Shown: one piece after another, positions 16,774-24,070 of the stretch
Layout of the letters: every line of letters begins with the position of its first letter
Numbering within the stretch: position 1 is the stretch's first letter
DNA from: Hymenobacter chitinivorans DSM 11115
GTDB taxonomy: Bacteria; Bacteroidota; Bacteroidia; Cytophagales; Hymenobacteraceae
Direction of reading: 5' to 3'
Assembly: GCF_002797555.1 (NCBI RefSeq)
Contig: NZ_PGFA01000004.1
Location: 310,001-374,000 of the forward strand
Length of the DNA: 64,000 bases
Notes under the pieces: generated by a model
Seen by the model: the letters and a program-made list of their open reading frames with translations, nothing else
Told to the model about the DNA's origin: nothing
The model's database searches: none
Program-made: the position numbers and the translations under genes

Positions 16774-17202
16774 ATGACACTTTCGCTCATTTTTTGCCCA
16801 ATTGACTTCTCGGTGGCTACGGCGTCGTTGGTGGCGTATGCGGCTACCCTGGCGGCGGGGGCAAAGGCTGAGCTGCGGCTGCTGCACGTGCTGCCGCAGC
16901 CGGCCCTGGCCACCGACAGCACCGACCTGGCCCTGGCCGCCCAGATGGCCCACCACCGGGCCGCGGCCGAACAGCTAGGCGCCCAAGTCACTACCAGCGT
17001 GTTGCGGGGTGAGGCGGCCCCCGAAATCGTGGCCGCCGCCCGTCGCCACGCCGCCGATTTAATCGTAATAGGAGCACACGGCCAAACCGGGCTGACCCGC
17101 TTTCTGATGGGCAGCACCGCCGAAGCCGTGGTGCGCACCGCCCCGTGCGCCACCCTGCTCGTCAACACGCAGAGCTCCGGCGAATACCGGAAGTCTGCCT
17201 GA
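16774..17202 (+). CDS. Universal stress protein, single domain
   Basis: This is a 142-residue UspA-fold protein. It opens with LIFCPIDFSVATASLVAYAATLA and has the ATP-binding C-terminal pattern GAHGQTGLTRFLMGSTAEAVV (the G-2x-G-9x-G-S/T type), followed by PCATLLV. I chose the ATG at 16774 because upstream codons translate junction repeat. It is cytoplasmic. Its place between the TolC and EmrA genes suggests a stress- or nucleotide-sensing role linked to the pump, but that is inference. The HlyD-family gene starts 71 bp downstream. Confidence 0.88.
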   Translation: MTLSLIFCPIDFSVATASLVAYAATLAAGAKAELRLLHVLPQPALATDSTDLALAAQMAHHRAAAEQLGAQVTTSVLRGEAAPEIVAAARRHAADLIVIGAHGQTGLTRFLMGSTAEAVVRTAPCATLLVNTQSSGEYRKSA

Positions 17203-17273
17203 GGAACAGCCAGCAACCTCGGCTTTCCGCTTCAACCTCAACTCAACGAACAACTACTTACCGACCCATTTCC

Positions 17274-18383
17274 ATGGCAACTCCCGTTCACCAAGATCAG
17301 GCCACGGCACCTCACCCCACTTCGGCTCCCGCCTACGAGCCGGAAGTGGAAGAGCAGTCGGGCCGCTCGAAGCGCCCCATTATTTTCCTTGTTTTAGCCC
17401 TCATATTGCTAGTTGGCGGGTATTTTGGCTACCAGCGTTATCAGTTTGGCCAAACCCACGAAGAAACCGATGACGCCCAGGTTGAAGGCGACATTTACCC
17501 CGTGCTGCCCCGCGTGGCCGGCCCCGTGCTGACGGTGAAGGTAGAAGACAACCAGACCGTGAAGAAGGGCGACGTGCTCGTAACCCTCGACCCGGCCGAC
17601 TACCAGCAGCGCATCAATGCTGCTGAAGCGGCCCTGGCTGCGGCTCAGGCCAACGTGGTAGCGGCCCGGGCCGCCGTGGGTACGGCTTCGGCCAACGTCA
17701 GTGCGGCTTCGGCCACCATTGGCGTGAGTGATGCCAACCGTGCCCGCCTCGAAAAAGACCTGAAGCGCAGCGCCTTCCTGCGCAAGGAGGACATCATCCC
17801 TCAGAGCGAGTACGACGCCGTGCAGGCTAACCTGAAGTCGACCAGCGCCCAGCGCGCCACGGCCCAGCAGCAGGTAGGCGTGGCCCGCCAGCAGGTGGCC
17901 GCCGCCCAGCAGCAGGTAGCCGTAGCCCAGGCCGTGGTGAAACAGCGCCAGGCCGACCTCGACAACGCCAAGTTGCAGCTCAGCTACACCACTATCGTAG
18001 CCCCGGCCAATGGCGTGGTGAGCCGCAAGAACGTGCAGCCCGGCCAGGTTGTAGCGCCCGGTCAGCAGCTCATGGGCCTGGTAGCCTCCGAGCGGACCTG
18101 GGTTATTGCCAACTTCAAGGAAACCCAGCTGGAAAACATGAAAGTGGGCCAGCCGGTAGCCGTGGAAGTGGATGCCTACCCCAACGAGGAGTTTGAGGGC
18201 CATATCGAGTCGCTGTCGGCCGCTACCGGGGCCCGCTTCGCCCTGCTGCCCCCCGACAACGCCTCGGGTAACTTCGTGAAAGTAACCCAGCGCGTACCGG
18301 TCAAAATTGCCCTCGACAAGGTTGACCCCGACCATCCCCTGCGCGCCGGCATGAGCGTGACGGCTACCGTTAAGGTGAAATAG
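17274..18383 (+). CDS. EmrA/HlyD-family membrane-fusion protein
   Basis: This is a 369-residue protein with a cytoplasmic N-terminus, one membrane helix at about residues 34-53, then the HlyD pattern: the barrel-sandwich half VLPRVAGPVLTVKVEDNQTV, a long Ala/Gln-rich coiled-coil hairpin (about 110-230), the second lipoyl half TTIVAPANGVVSRKNVQPGQ, and a beta-barrel domain ending RAGMSVTATVKV. I chose the ATG at 17274 because it gives a normal short cytoplasmic tail. It bridges the EmrB-like transporter to the TolC duct. An antisense S23-type gene with inverted arms separates it from the transporter gene. Confidence 0.92.
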   Translation: MATPVHQDQATAPHPTSAPAYEPEVEEQSGRSKRPIIFLVLALILLVGGYFGYQRYQFGQTHEETDDAQVEGDIYPVLPRVAGPVLTVKVEDNQTVKKGDVLVTLDPADYQQRINAAEAALAAAQANVVAARAAVGTASANVSAASATIGVSDANRARLEKDLKRSAFLRKEDIIPQSEYDAVQANLKSTSAQRATAQQQVGVARQQVAAAQQQVAVAQAVVKQRQADLDNAKLQLSYTTIVAPANGVVSRKNVQPGQVVAPGQQLMGLVASERTWVIANFKETQLENMKVGQPVAVEVDAYPNEEFEGHIESLSAATGARFALLPPDNASGNFVKVTQRVPVKIALDKVDPDHPLRAGMSVTATVKVK

Positions 18384-18923
18384 TGAGATGGTGAAATTGT
18401 GAAAGGTGAAATTGTGGCTTGTTGCTTAGGCAAGAAACTCAATCTCACCTTTCATGACTTGCTCTGCTGCTTAGCTTTCTTGCGAATGGAAGCTAGAATG
18501 GAAAGGATTTCTCCATACTCTTTCTGTAAGGCCGTCATGCGGCTTTTTGCTACAATATTGGCATCGCCCAGCAGCTCCAGCCAGAACAAAGTTTCATCAG
18601 CTTCCTCTACGCAAATACATAGCTTGGCGTACCACTCGGCCGATGAGCGGCCCCGACAAGAAGCTCGAAAATTGGCGGCTACCGAAGTGGCTGAGCGCAA
18701 TAATTGCTTACCAATAATAGCTGCCTCACCCGTGCGAGGCAGGTGCTGAAAAAGATAGATTACTCGTAACGCGGCTTGCTTAGTTCGGCCTCTCAAGTCT
18801 TCATTGAAGGATAGCAAATTGGCCGATAATACGTCCATATAAATAGGTGATAAGAAGTAGCGCTTCTAATCTAACCAATTAAGAACGCACAACTTCACCA
18901 TTTCACAACTTCACCATCTCACC
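18383..18923. repeat. Segment bounded by 35-bp inverted arms, carrying an S23-type gene
   Basis: The left arm 18383-18416 (GTGAGATG, GTGAAATT, GTGAAAGG ...) and the right arm 18888-18923 differ at only about three positions when the right arm is read on the minus strand. The left arm begins inside the stop codon of the EmrA-like gene and the right arm ends 2 bp before the ATG of the EmrB-like gene. The layout resembles a small mobile cassette with terminal inverted repeats. Confidence 0.75.
18452..18838 (-). CDS. Four-helix-bundle protein (S23 / IVS family), antisense in the operon
   Basis: This is a 128-residue all-alpha protein related to the one at 8074-8454. It shares GKQLLRSATSVAANFRASCRGRSSAEWYAK, the diagnostic S23 turn and acidic helix, and a later EEADETLFWLELL helix. 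It lies on the strand opposite to the efflux operon, between the adaptor and transporter genes, and its codons are less GC-rich than its neighbours, which suggests it arrived later. It is bracketed by 35-bp inverted arms. The function is unknown. A binding role for nucleic acid or for another protein is possible from the family; the sequence shows no catalytic residues. Confidence 0.85.
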   Translation of the reverse strand: MDVLSANLLSFNEDLRGRTKQAALRVIYLFQHLPRTGEAAIIGKQLLRSATSVAANFRASCRGRSSAEWYAKLCICVEEADETLFWLELLGDANIVAKSRMTALQKEYGEILSILASIRKKAKQQSKS

Positions 18924-18925
18924 GC

Positions 18926-20497
18926 ATGGAAACTGGATTTACCAAGTGGATCATCGTCATTACGGTGGTGCTCTGCTGCTTATTGGAGCTCATCGACACG
19001 AGTATCGTGAACGTGGCGCTCACCCAAATGATGGGTAACCTCTCGGCGACCCAGCAGGAGGTGACCTGGGTAATTGCCTCCTACGGCATTGCCAACGTAA
19101 TTGTAATCCCGATGACGGGCTTCCTGGCCGAGCAGTTTGGCCGCCGCAACTACTACTTCGTGTCGGTGGTCATCTTCACGCTGGCCTCCATGGCTTGCGG
19201 CCAAAGCACCAACATCTGGGAGCTGGTGGCCTTCCGCTTCGTGCAGGGCATCGGGGGCGGCGCCTTGATGGCCACGTCCCAGGCTATTCTGATTGACACC
19301 TTCCCGCCCAAGCAGCTTCCGCTGGGGCAGGCTTTGTTCGGCATGGGCGTCATCATTGGCCCCACTATCGGCCCCACGCTGGGCGGCTACATCGTGGACA
19401 ACTACGACTGGCCCTGGATTTTCTATGTCAACGTGCCTGTGGGCGTGCTGGCCGCTATTTTCACCATCCTGTTTATCCGGGACCCCGAGCGGATCAAAAA
19501 CGCCATTCCGCGGCCCCTGCGCGAAATCGACTGGGCCGGTATTTTCCTGCTGATTCTGGGCGTGGGCTCGTTGCAGCTGGTGCTGGAGCAGGGCGAAACC
19601 GAGGACTGGTTTGAAAGCACCTACATCAACAGCTTCGCCGTGCTGGCCGCCATCGGCCTGATCGGCTTCGTGTGGCGGGAGCTGACGGCCAAGCAGCCCA
19701 TCGTGGATTTGCGGGTGCTGGGCAAGAGCCGTAACCTGGCCGTGGGCGCGGTGCTCTCGTTCGTGCTGGGCTTCGGCATGTTTGCTTCGGTGTTCATCTT
19801 CCCCATTTTCACCCAGCGCATTCTGGGCTTTTCGGCGGCCCAAACCGGGTTCATGCTGTTGCCCGGGGCTCTGGCTTCGGGCTTCATGATGCCCGTCATC
19901 GGGCGGATGCTGCAGGCGGGCGTGCCCCAGAAGTTCATGATTCCGGTGGGCTTCCTGATCTTCTTCGTCTTCACCTTCTGGATGGCCCAGATTATTTCGC
20001 CCACGGCCGGGGAGTCCGACTTCTTCTGGCCCCTGATGGTGCGCGGCCTGGGCATGGGCCTGATTTTCCTGCCCATCACCACCATGAGCTTGGCGGGCCT
20101 CAAGGGCAAAGACGCGGGCCAGGCCGCCGGCCTCACCGGCATGATCCGCCAGCTCGGCGGCTCGTTTGGGGTGGCCATCGTGGGTACCTACCTGGAGCGC
20201 AGCATTGCCCAGAACCGTATCAGTCCGCTGGCTCACATCTCGCTCTACGATACCAACACCGTGCAGCGGATTCAGGCTTTCACGGCCAACTTCATGTCGC
20301 GCGGCTTTTCCTTCGACCAGGCCCAAAAGCAGGCTTACGCCGCCCTGGAAGGCATTCTGATGAAGCAGGTATCCATCATCACCTACTCCCAGGTGTTTTC
20401 CATGATTGGCCTGTTCTTCGTGGTTTGCCTGCCGTTGGTGCTGCTCATCAAGCGCGCCAAGACCAGTGAGAAAATCGACCTCAACGCCGCGCACTAG
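18926..20497 (+). CDS. EmrB/QacA-type (DHA2) MFS drug transporter
   Basis: This is a 523-residue protein with about 14 membrane helices. The first helix carries ELIDTSIVNVALTQM (the DHA2 motif with the buried Asp), then the MFS motif GFLAEQFGRRNYY and the antiporter motif GPTIGPTLGGYI. It is a proton-driven exporter in the inner membrane. It is the last gene of the TolC-USP-EmrA-EmrB operon and is followed by a GTGAA-type arm and a strong terminator. The substrate is unknown. The start is the ATG at 18926. Confidence 0.92.
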   Translation: METGFTKWIIVITVVLCCLLELIDTSIVNVALTQMMGNLSATQQEVTWVIASYGIANVIVIPMTGFLAEQFGRRNYYFVSVVIFTLASMACGQSTNIWELVAFRFVQGIGGGALMATSQAILIDTFPPKQLPLGQALFGMGVIIGPTIGPTLGGYIVDNYDWPWIFYVNVPVGVLAAIFTILFIRDPERIKNAIPRPLREIDWAGIFLLILGVGSLQLVLEQGETEDWFESTYINSFAVLAAIGLIGFVWRELTAKQPIVDLRVLGKSRNLAVGAVLSFVLGFGMFASVFIFPIFTQRILGFSAAQTGFMLLPGALASGFMMPVIGRMLQAGVPQKFMIPVGFLIFFVFTFWMAQIISPTAGESDFFWPLMVRGLGMGLIFLPITTMSLAGLKGKDAGQAAGLTGMIRQLGGSFGVAIVGTYLERSIAQNRISPLAHISLYDTNTVQRIQAFTANFMSRGFSFDQAQKQAYAALEGILMKQVSIITYSQVFSMIGLFFVVCLPLVLLIKRAKTSEKIDLNAAH

Positions 20498-20577
20498 CGG
20501 TGAGGTGGTGAAATGGTGAGTTTGACGTTCTTCTTTCGGCTGTCATCCTGAGGCGGAGCCGAAGGACCTTCCTCACC
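20498..20577. repeat. GTGAA-type arm followed by a GTCATCCTGAG-type REP unit
   Basis: 20498-20532 is a GTGAA-type arm whose inverted partner is at 21101-21137. 20540-20577 is one unit of the GTCATCCTGAGGCGGAGCCG / AAGGACCTTCCTCAC family, also present at 44367-44528 and 47362-47455. Confidence 0.75.
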
Positions 20578-20605
20578 TAACCCACTACAGCTCCTGCCAA
20601 CGGCT

Positions 20606-20642
20606 AAAAGCCCTTTTCCGCTTATGCGGGAAAGGGCTTTTT
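20606..20642 (+). terminator. Rho-independent terminator of the efflux operon
   Basis: The stem AAAAGCCCTTTTCCGC pairs with GCGGGAAAGGGCTTTTT across a TTAT loop and is followed by T-rich sequence, about 110 bp after the EmrB stop. Confidence 0.85.
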
Positions 20643-20733
20643 GTGTTCCTGCACTGCGTCGGCCCTACCGGGTGGGCACTCCACTTGGTTTGAGCGGGCC
20701 ACTCACTTGCTCAAGGAAGCCTTGTCGTATTCG

Positions 20734-20943
20734 AAAAGCGCCTCCCGTTTACTCGGGAAGGGCTGCACAAACTACAAAAGTGCTTCCCGAGTACGCAGGG
20801 AGGGCTACACTGTTTACAAAAGTGCTTCCCGTCTACTCGAGAGGCGCTACACTATTTACAAAAGCCCCTCCCGGGTAGACAGGAGGAGCTACATGAATTG
20901 CAAAAATGCCTCCCGCCTACTCAACAAGGGCCTCTTGGCTGGT
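20734..20943. repeat. 42-bp tandem array, five units, each with a hairpin
   Basis: Five consecutive units of exactly 42 bp start at 20734, 20776, 20818, 20860 and 20902, each beginning AAAAG or AAAAA. Each unit has a first half around GTGCTTCCCGnnTAC and a second half around GGGCTACACTnTTTAC, and CTTCCCG pairs with CGGGAAG or GGGAGG in the same unit. At least two frames stay open with a 7-residue rhythm (KSASRLL, KSASRVR), but no known protein results. This array occupies most of the 640-bp gap 20498-21137 between convergent genes; no other gene is seen there. Confidence 0.8.
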
Positions 20944-21049
20944 CAGCACGGGCTACCGGAGTTATGGAAGCACCTGCTGACCAGCCAGCACGCCCTGTGG
21001 CGGTGGCCGAAAACGGCGACGCAGAAGGCGCACTTCATCCGGCTCCAAC

Positions 21050-21084
21050 AAAAAAGCCCCGTCGTGCAGCACGACGGGGCTTTT
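21050..21084. terminator. Bidirectional terminator
   Basis: AAAAAAGCCCCGTCGTGC and its complement form an 18-bp stem with almost no loop, followed by a T run on one strand. It ends the minus-strand lipoprotein transcript and shields against read-through from the other side. Confidence 0.85.
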
Positions 21085-21100
21085 CGATAGGTAAGACAAG

Positions 21101-21137
21101 CGCCAGAACGACAACTCACCATTTCACAACTTCACTA
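21101..21137. repeat. GTGAA-type junction arm, inverted partner of 20498
   Basis: Read on the minus strand it gives AGTGAAGT, TGTGAAAT, GGTGAGTT, GTCGTTCTGG. It directly abuts the stop of the lipoprotein gene at 21138. Confidence 0.75.
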
Positions 21138-22175
21138 CTATTGGTACTGGATGTAGAGAGGCTTGGGGGTGAGCTGGGTCAGAACTTCCACCGGGGTCAT
21201 CAGGTGGTGGGGCTTGGGCTTGGGGTCGTACTCGTAGAACAGCTTGAAGCCCGTGTACTGCACCGGCTCGGTCTGGATGTAGTCGTGGTAGGAGTCCTTT
21301 TTCAGGGTGGGCTCACCGTGGCCGTCCATGTGCATCACGACCTGCACGCGCGGGTCGAGCTTGATGTTTTTGTAGTTGGTGAGCATTTTCCGCGTGAAGC
21401 GGTGCACCGTCAGCACCTTGGGCGGGAGGTTATTCTCGCTCACGATGCGGGCCAGGAAGTTGATGGTGAAGTTCACGTCCTTGGCGTCGAGGGTGCCGAT
21501 GCGCTGGTTGGGCCGGATGCCGGGCATGGTGGCCAGCGAGAATTCAGGGTCGATGCCGAGGTGAATATCGGGCTGCTTGAGGTACTGCTCCAGCTTGGGC
21601 AGCTCGGCTTCCAGGGTGCTGTGGCCGGGCTGCACGTCCAGGAACAGGATGCACTTATGCTCGCGGGCCCAGGAAATAACTTCCTCGATGGTGGCCTTGG
21701 AGTTCATCAGGCGCCATTTGCCGTCCTTGCCGGCGGTACCCTGGGCGGTGATGGTCACGTTGTGCAGGGCGGGCTGCACCGGGATGCTGGGGTCGGCGGC
21801 CTGCCACTCGGCCAGGACTTTCTCAAACTTGCGGAACATCTGCTCCTTGGGCTCCCGGCCCAGAATACCCATGCCTTTCGAGCGAATGTTGCCGTAGAAA
21901 GCTACAATGCGCTTGCCCGGCAGGATGGCGCCCGGCAGCTGCCCGCTTTTGCGCACGATGGAGTCGGCCTTGAGCGAGTCGCGCAGCATGGCCTGCTTTT
22001 TCAGGGCCGCGCTGTCGATAACGACGGGCTTGGTGGGCACTTCGGCCGTGGCCTTGGTATCGGCCGATTCGCCGTCGGAGCGGGTGCCGCAGCTAGCAAA
22101 GGCGAGGGAGAACAGCAGGCCCAGAGCGGGGAGAAACGGGCGGGAAAAACGGGTAACAGAAGAAATGGACGACAC
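21138..22175 (-). CDS. Lipoprotein of unknown function
   Basis: This protein has about 345 residues with a lipoprotein signal (LPALGLLFSLAFASCG). The mature part opens with a Thr/Ala/Lys linker and then a folded domain with AFYGNIRSKGMGILG, FLDVQPGHSTLEAELP, HLGIDPEFSLA and VQVVMHMDGHGEPT. The alternating strands and the acidic and His residues at strand ends suggest a TIM-barrel-like fold, perhaps a hydrolase, but I cannot assign a family. The start is uncertain: no ATG precedes the signal, GTG at 22175 is chosen, and TTG at 22199 is possible. It would be membrane-anchored on the periplasmic side or at the surface. Confidence 0.7.
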   Translation of the reverse strand: MSSISSVTRFSRPFLPALGLLFSLAFASCGTRSDGESADTKATAEVPTKPVVIDSAALKKQAMLRDSLKADSIVRKSGQLPGAILPGKRIVAFYGNIRSKGMGILGREPKEQMFRKFEKVLAEWQAADPSIPVQPALHNVTITAQGTAGKDGKWRLMNSKATIEEVISWAREHKCILFLDVQPGHSTLEAELPKLEQYLKQPDIHLGIDPEFSLATMPGIRPNQRIGTLDAKDVNFTINFLARIVSENNLPPKVLTVHRFTRKMLTNYKNIKLDPRVQVVMHMDGHGEPTLKKDSYHDYIQTEPVQYTGFKLFYEYDPKPKPHHLMTPVEVLTQLTPKPLYIQYQ

Positions 22176-22464
22176 TGAAGCAGGTGATGTTGAAGGCAAG
22201 ACTGGTCAGCAAGTTACGGCTTTTTGCAGGGAAGCAAGGCTGAAAAAGTCAGCTTCGACGGTGCCAGCGGACCGCTTCCGGTTTTCCCAAGCCCGGTTCA
22301 GGCCCAGCTCCTTCCGGCTCAAAAGGTCGGTTAGGCTGGCCGTAGCGGGCTTTTTTGCCCAGGGCCGCCGTTGGTTGTGGGGCGCCGGATTTTCCTGAGA
22401 AGCCGAGGAAATCTTTTAAGCCTCACGGTGTTATGCAGGGGCTAATCAACTGTTTTACTCCGAC

Positions 22465-23688
22465 GTGATTCTTAAGAAATTCAATCTTGGCCTGGCCCGT
22501 TTCACCTTCCTGCTGTGGGCCGGCATTAGCACGGTATCAGGCACGGGCTGTAGCAAAGATGCCGCCGCCCCGCAAACCGAAACGACCGAAACTACCCCGC
22601 CTGCTGCCCCTCACTTAGTCAGTAGCACCCTGATTGGGGAATACTCGCCCGCTCAGCTGGCTGGCCGGGTCAAGGACATTCCGCTGGTGGGCGCCCTGGT
22701 GCGCTACCCGATTCGGGTGTACCGCCTCACCTACACCACCCCCGACGCCACCGGGCAGCCAATTACGGCTTCCGGGGCCCTGCTGGTGCCGGTGACGACC
22801 CAGGCCATGCCTTTGCTCAGCTACCAACACGGCACCATCCGGCCCGACGACGAGGACCGCGCCCCCTCATACTACAGTTCCAGCAGTGAGGTGTACTCGG
22901 CCGTGTCGGTGCTGGCTTCCACGGGCTACATCGTGTCGGCCCCCGACTACATCGGCTACGGGGCTTCCAAAAACCGGCCCCACCCGTACGAGCACGCCGC
23001 GTCGTTAGCCTCGGCTTCGCTGGACATGCTGCGGGCCGCCCGCGAATTTGCGGCCAAGGAAAAGCTGGCCCTCAACCAGAAAAACTTCCTGCTGGGCTAC
23101 TCCGAGGGCGGCTATGCCACGCTGGCCTTGCACAAGCTAATGGAGGAAAAAGCCGCCCAGGAGTTTACCGTCACGGCCAGTGCCCCTGGCGCCGGGGCCT
23201 ACCACAAGTCGGCCTTCGCCGAGTACATCCTCAAGTCGGATGAGCCGCTGAACTTCCTGAGTACCTACGTGTGGGTGCTCGACACCTACAACCGGACCTA
23301 CAGCCTGAACCGGCCCATCAATTACTACGTGAATGAGCCCTGGGCCACGCAGCTGCAAACCAACCTCTACGGGGAGGTTTCCAGTCAGGCCAAGGAGCTG
23401 TTTACGGCCAAGTTCCGCCAGGGCATTCTGGATAAAACCGACGCCCAGATGCTGGCCGCCTTCCGCGCCAACGACATCTACGACTGGCAGCCCAAGGCCC
23501 CGCTGGCCCTATTCCACGGCACCGCCGACGACTACGTGCCCTTCTTCAACTCCCAGCACGCCTACGACGCCATGAAGGCCCGGGGCGCCACCCAGGTCAC
23601 GCTGCACCCGATTCAGGGCGGCAACCATTTTTCATCGGCCCCAAGCTACACGCTGCAGGCCTTTGCCTTCATTTCGCAGTACTACTAG
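22465..23688 (+). CDS. Secretory-lipase-like alpha/beta hydrolase, lipoprotein
   Basis: This is a 407-residue protein with a lipobox (VSGTGC near residue 29) after a hydrophobic signal. The alpha/beta hydrolase core shows YQHGTIRP for the oxyanion region, VSAPDYIGYG, the nucleophile elbow GYSEGG, LFHGTADDYVP for the acidic residue, and QGGNHFS for the catalytic His. This order matches the secretory lipase (LIP) family, which acts on esters. The start is GTG at 22465. It appears to stand alone, with a 265-bp gap upstream in which I see no clear signal. Confidence 0.82.
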   Translation: MILKKFNLGLARFTFLLWAGISTVSGTGCSKDAAAPQTETTETTPPAAPHLVSSTLIGEYSPAQLAGRVKDIPLVGALVRYPIRVYRLTYTTPDATGQPITASGALLVPVTTQAMPLLSYQHGTIRPDDEDRAPSYYSSSSEVYSAVSVLASTGYIVSAPDYIGYGASKNRPHPYEHAASLASASLDMLRAAREFAAKEKLALNQKNFLLGYSEGGYATLALHKLMEEKAAQEFTVTASAPGAGAYHKSAFAEYILKSDEPLNFLSTYVWVLDTYNRTYSLNRPINYYVNEPWATQLQTNLYGEVSSQAKELFTAKFRQGILDKTDAQMLAAFRANDIYDWQPKAPLALFHGTADDYVPFFNSQHAYDAMKARGATQVTLHPIQGGNHFSSAPSYTLQAFAFISQYY

Positions 23689-24070
23689 TCTAGTATAGGG
23701 CATGGATAGCTTCTAGGGCTATTCAAAACCTGCCGCAAGGTGGCAGGTACCTTAATTAACGCGGTGGTACTGCAGGCAGGCTCATAGTGCCTGAATTGGC
23801 ATTGATTTGACAAGAGAAATACCCAGTACCCGTTATGCAGCTTGATTAAATCGGGCGGCATAACGGGTATGTTTATTAATGCTTGATGTACGTGGAATGC
23901 GTAGCAGTGACAGGAGTCCTGACTTTACAACTACAACTGCTCTATGGGTCGCCAGTGTCTCAGCAGGTGAGGGCAGAGCAAATACTTCACTCAACAATAA
24001 TTAGTACTAGAGTTTAGTCATATGATATGGGCTATATTGGATGATGTTTCATTCATTTTTATAGCACAAT
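23689..24070. other. Intergenic stretch with two hairpins
   Basis: This 382-bp gap is more AT-rich than its surroundings. It contains CCTGCC...GGCAGG (23729-23747) and a 12-bp stem TACCCGTTATGC with its complement (23827-23869) followed by TGTTTATT, a possible terminator of the lipase gene. No gene is seen. The low GC continues into the next coding region. Confidence 0.6.

Noticed and set aside
20641..21090. A 149-codon frame over the 42-bp array
   Set aside because: It covers two terminators and the array, begins within a hairpin, and has no family resemblance.
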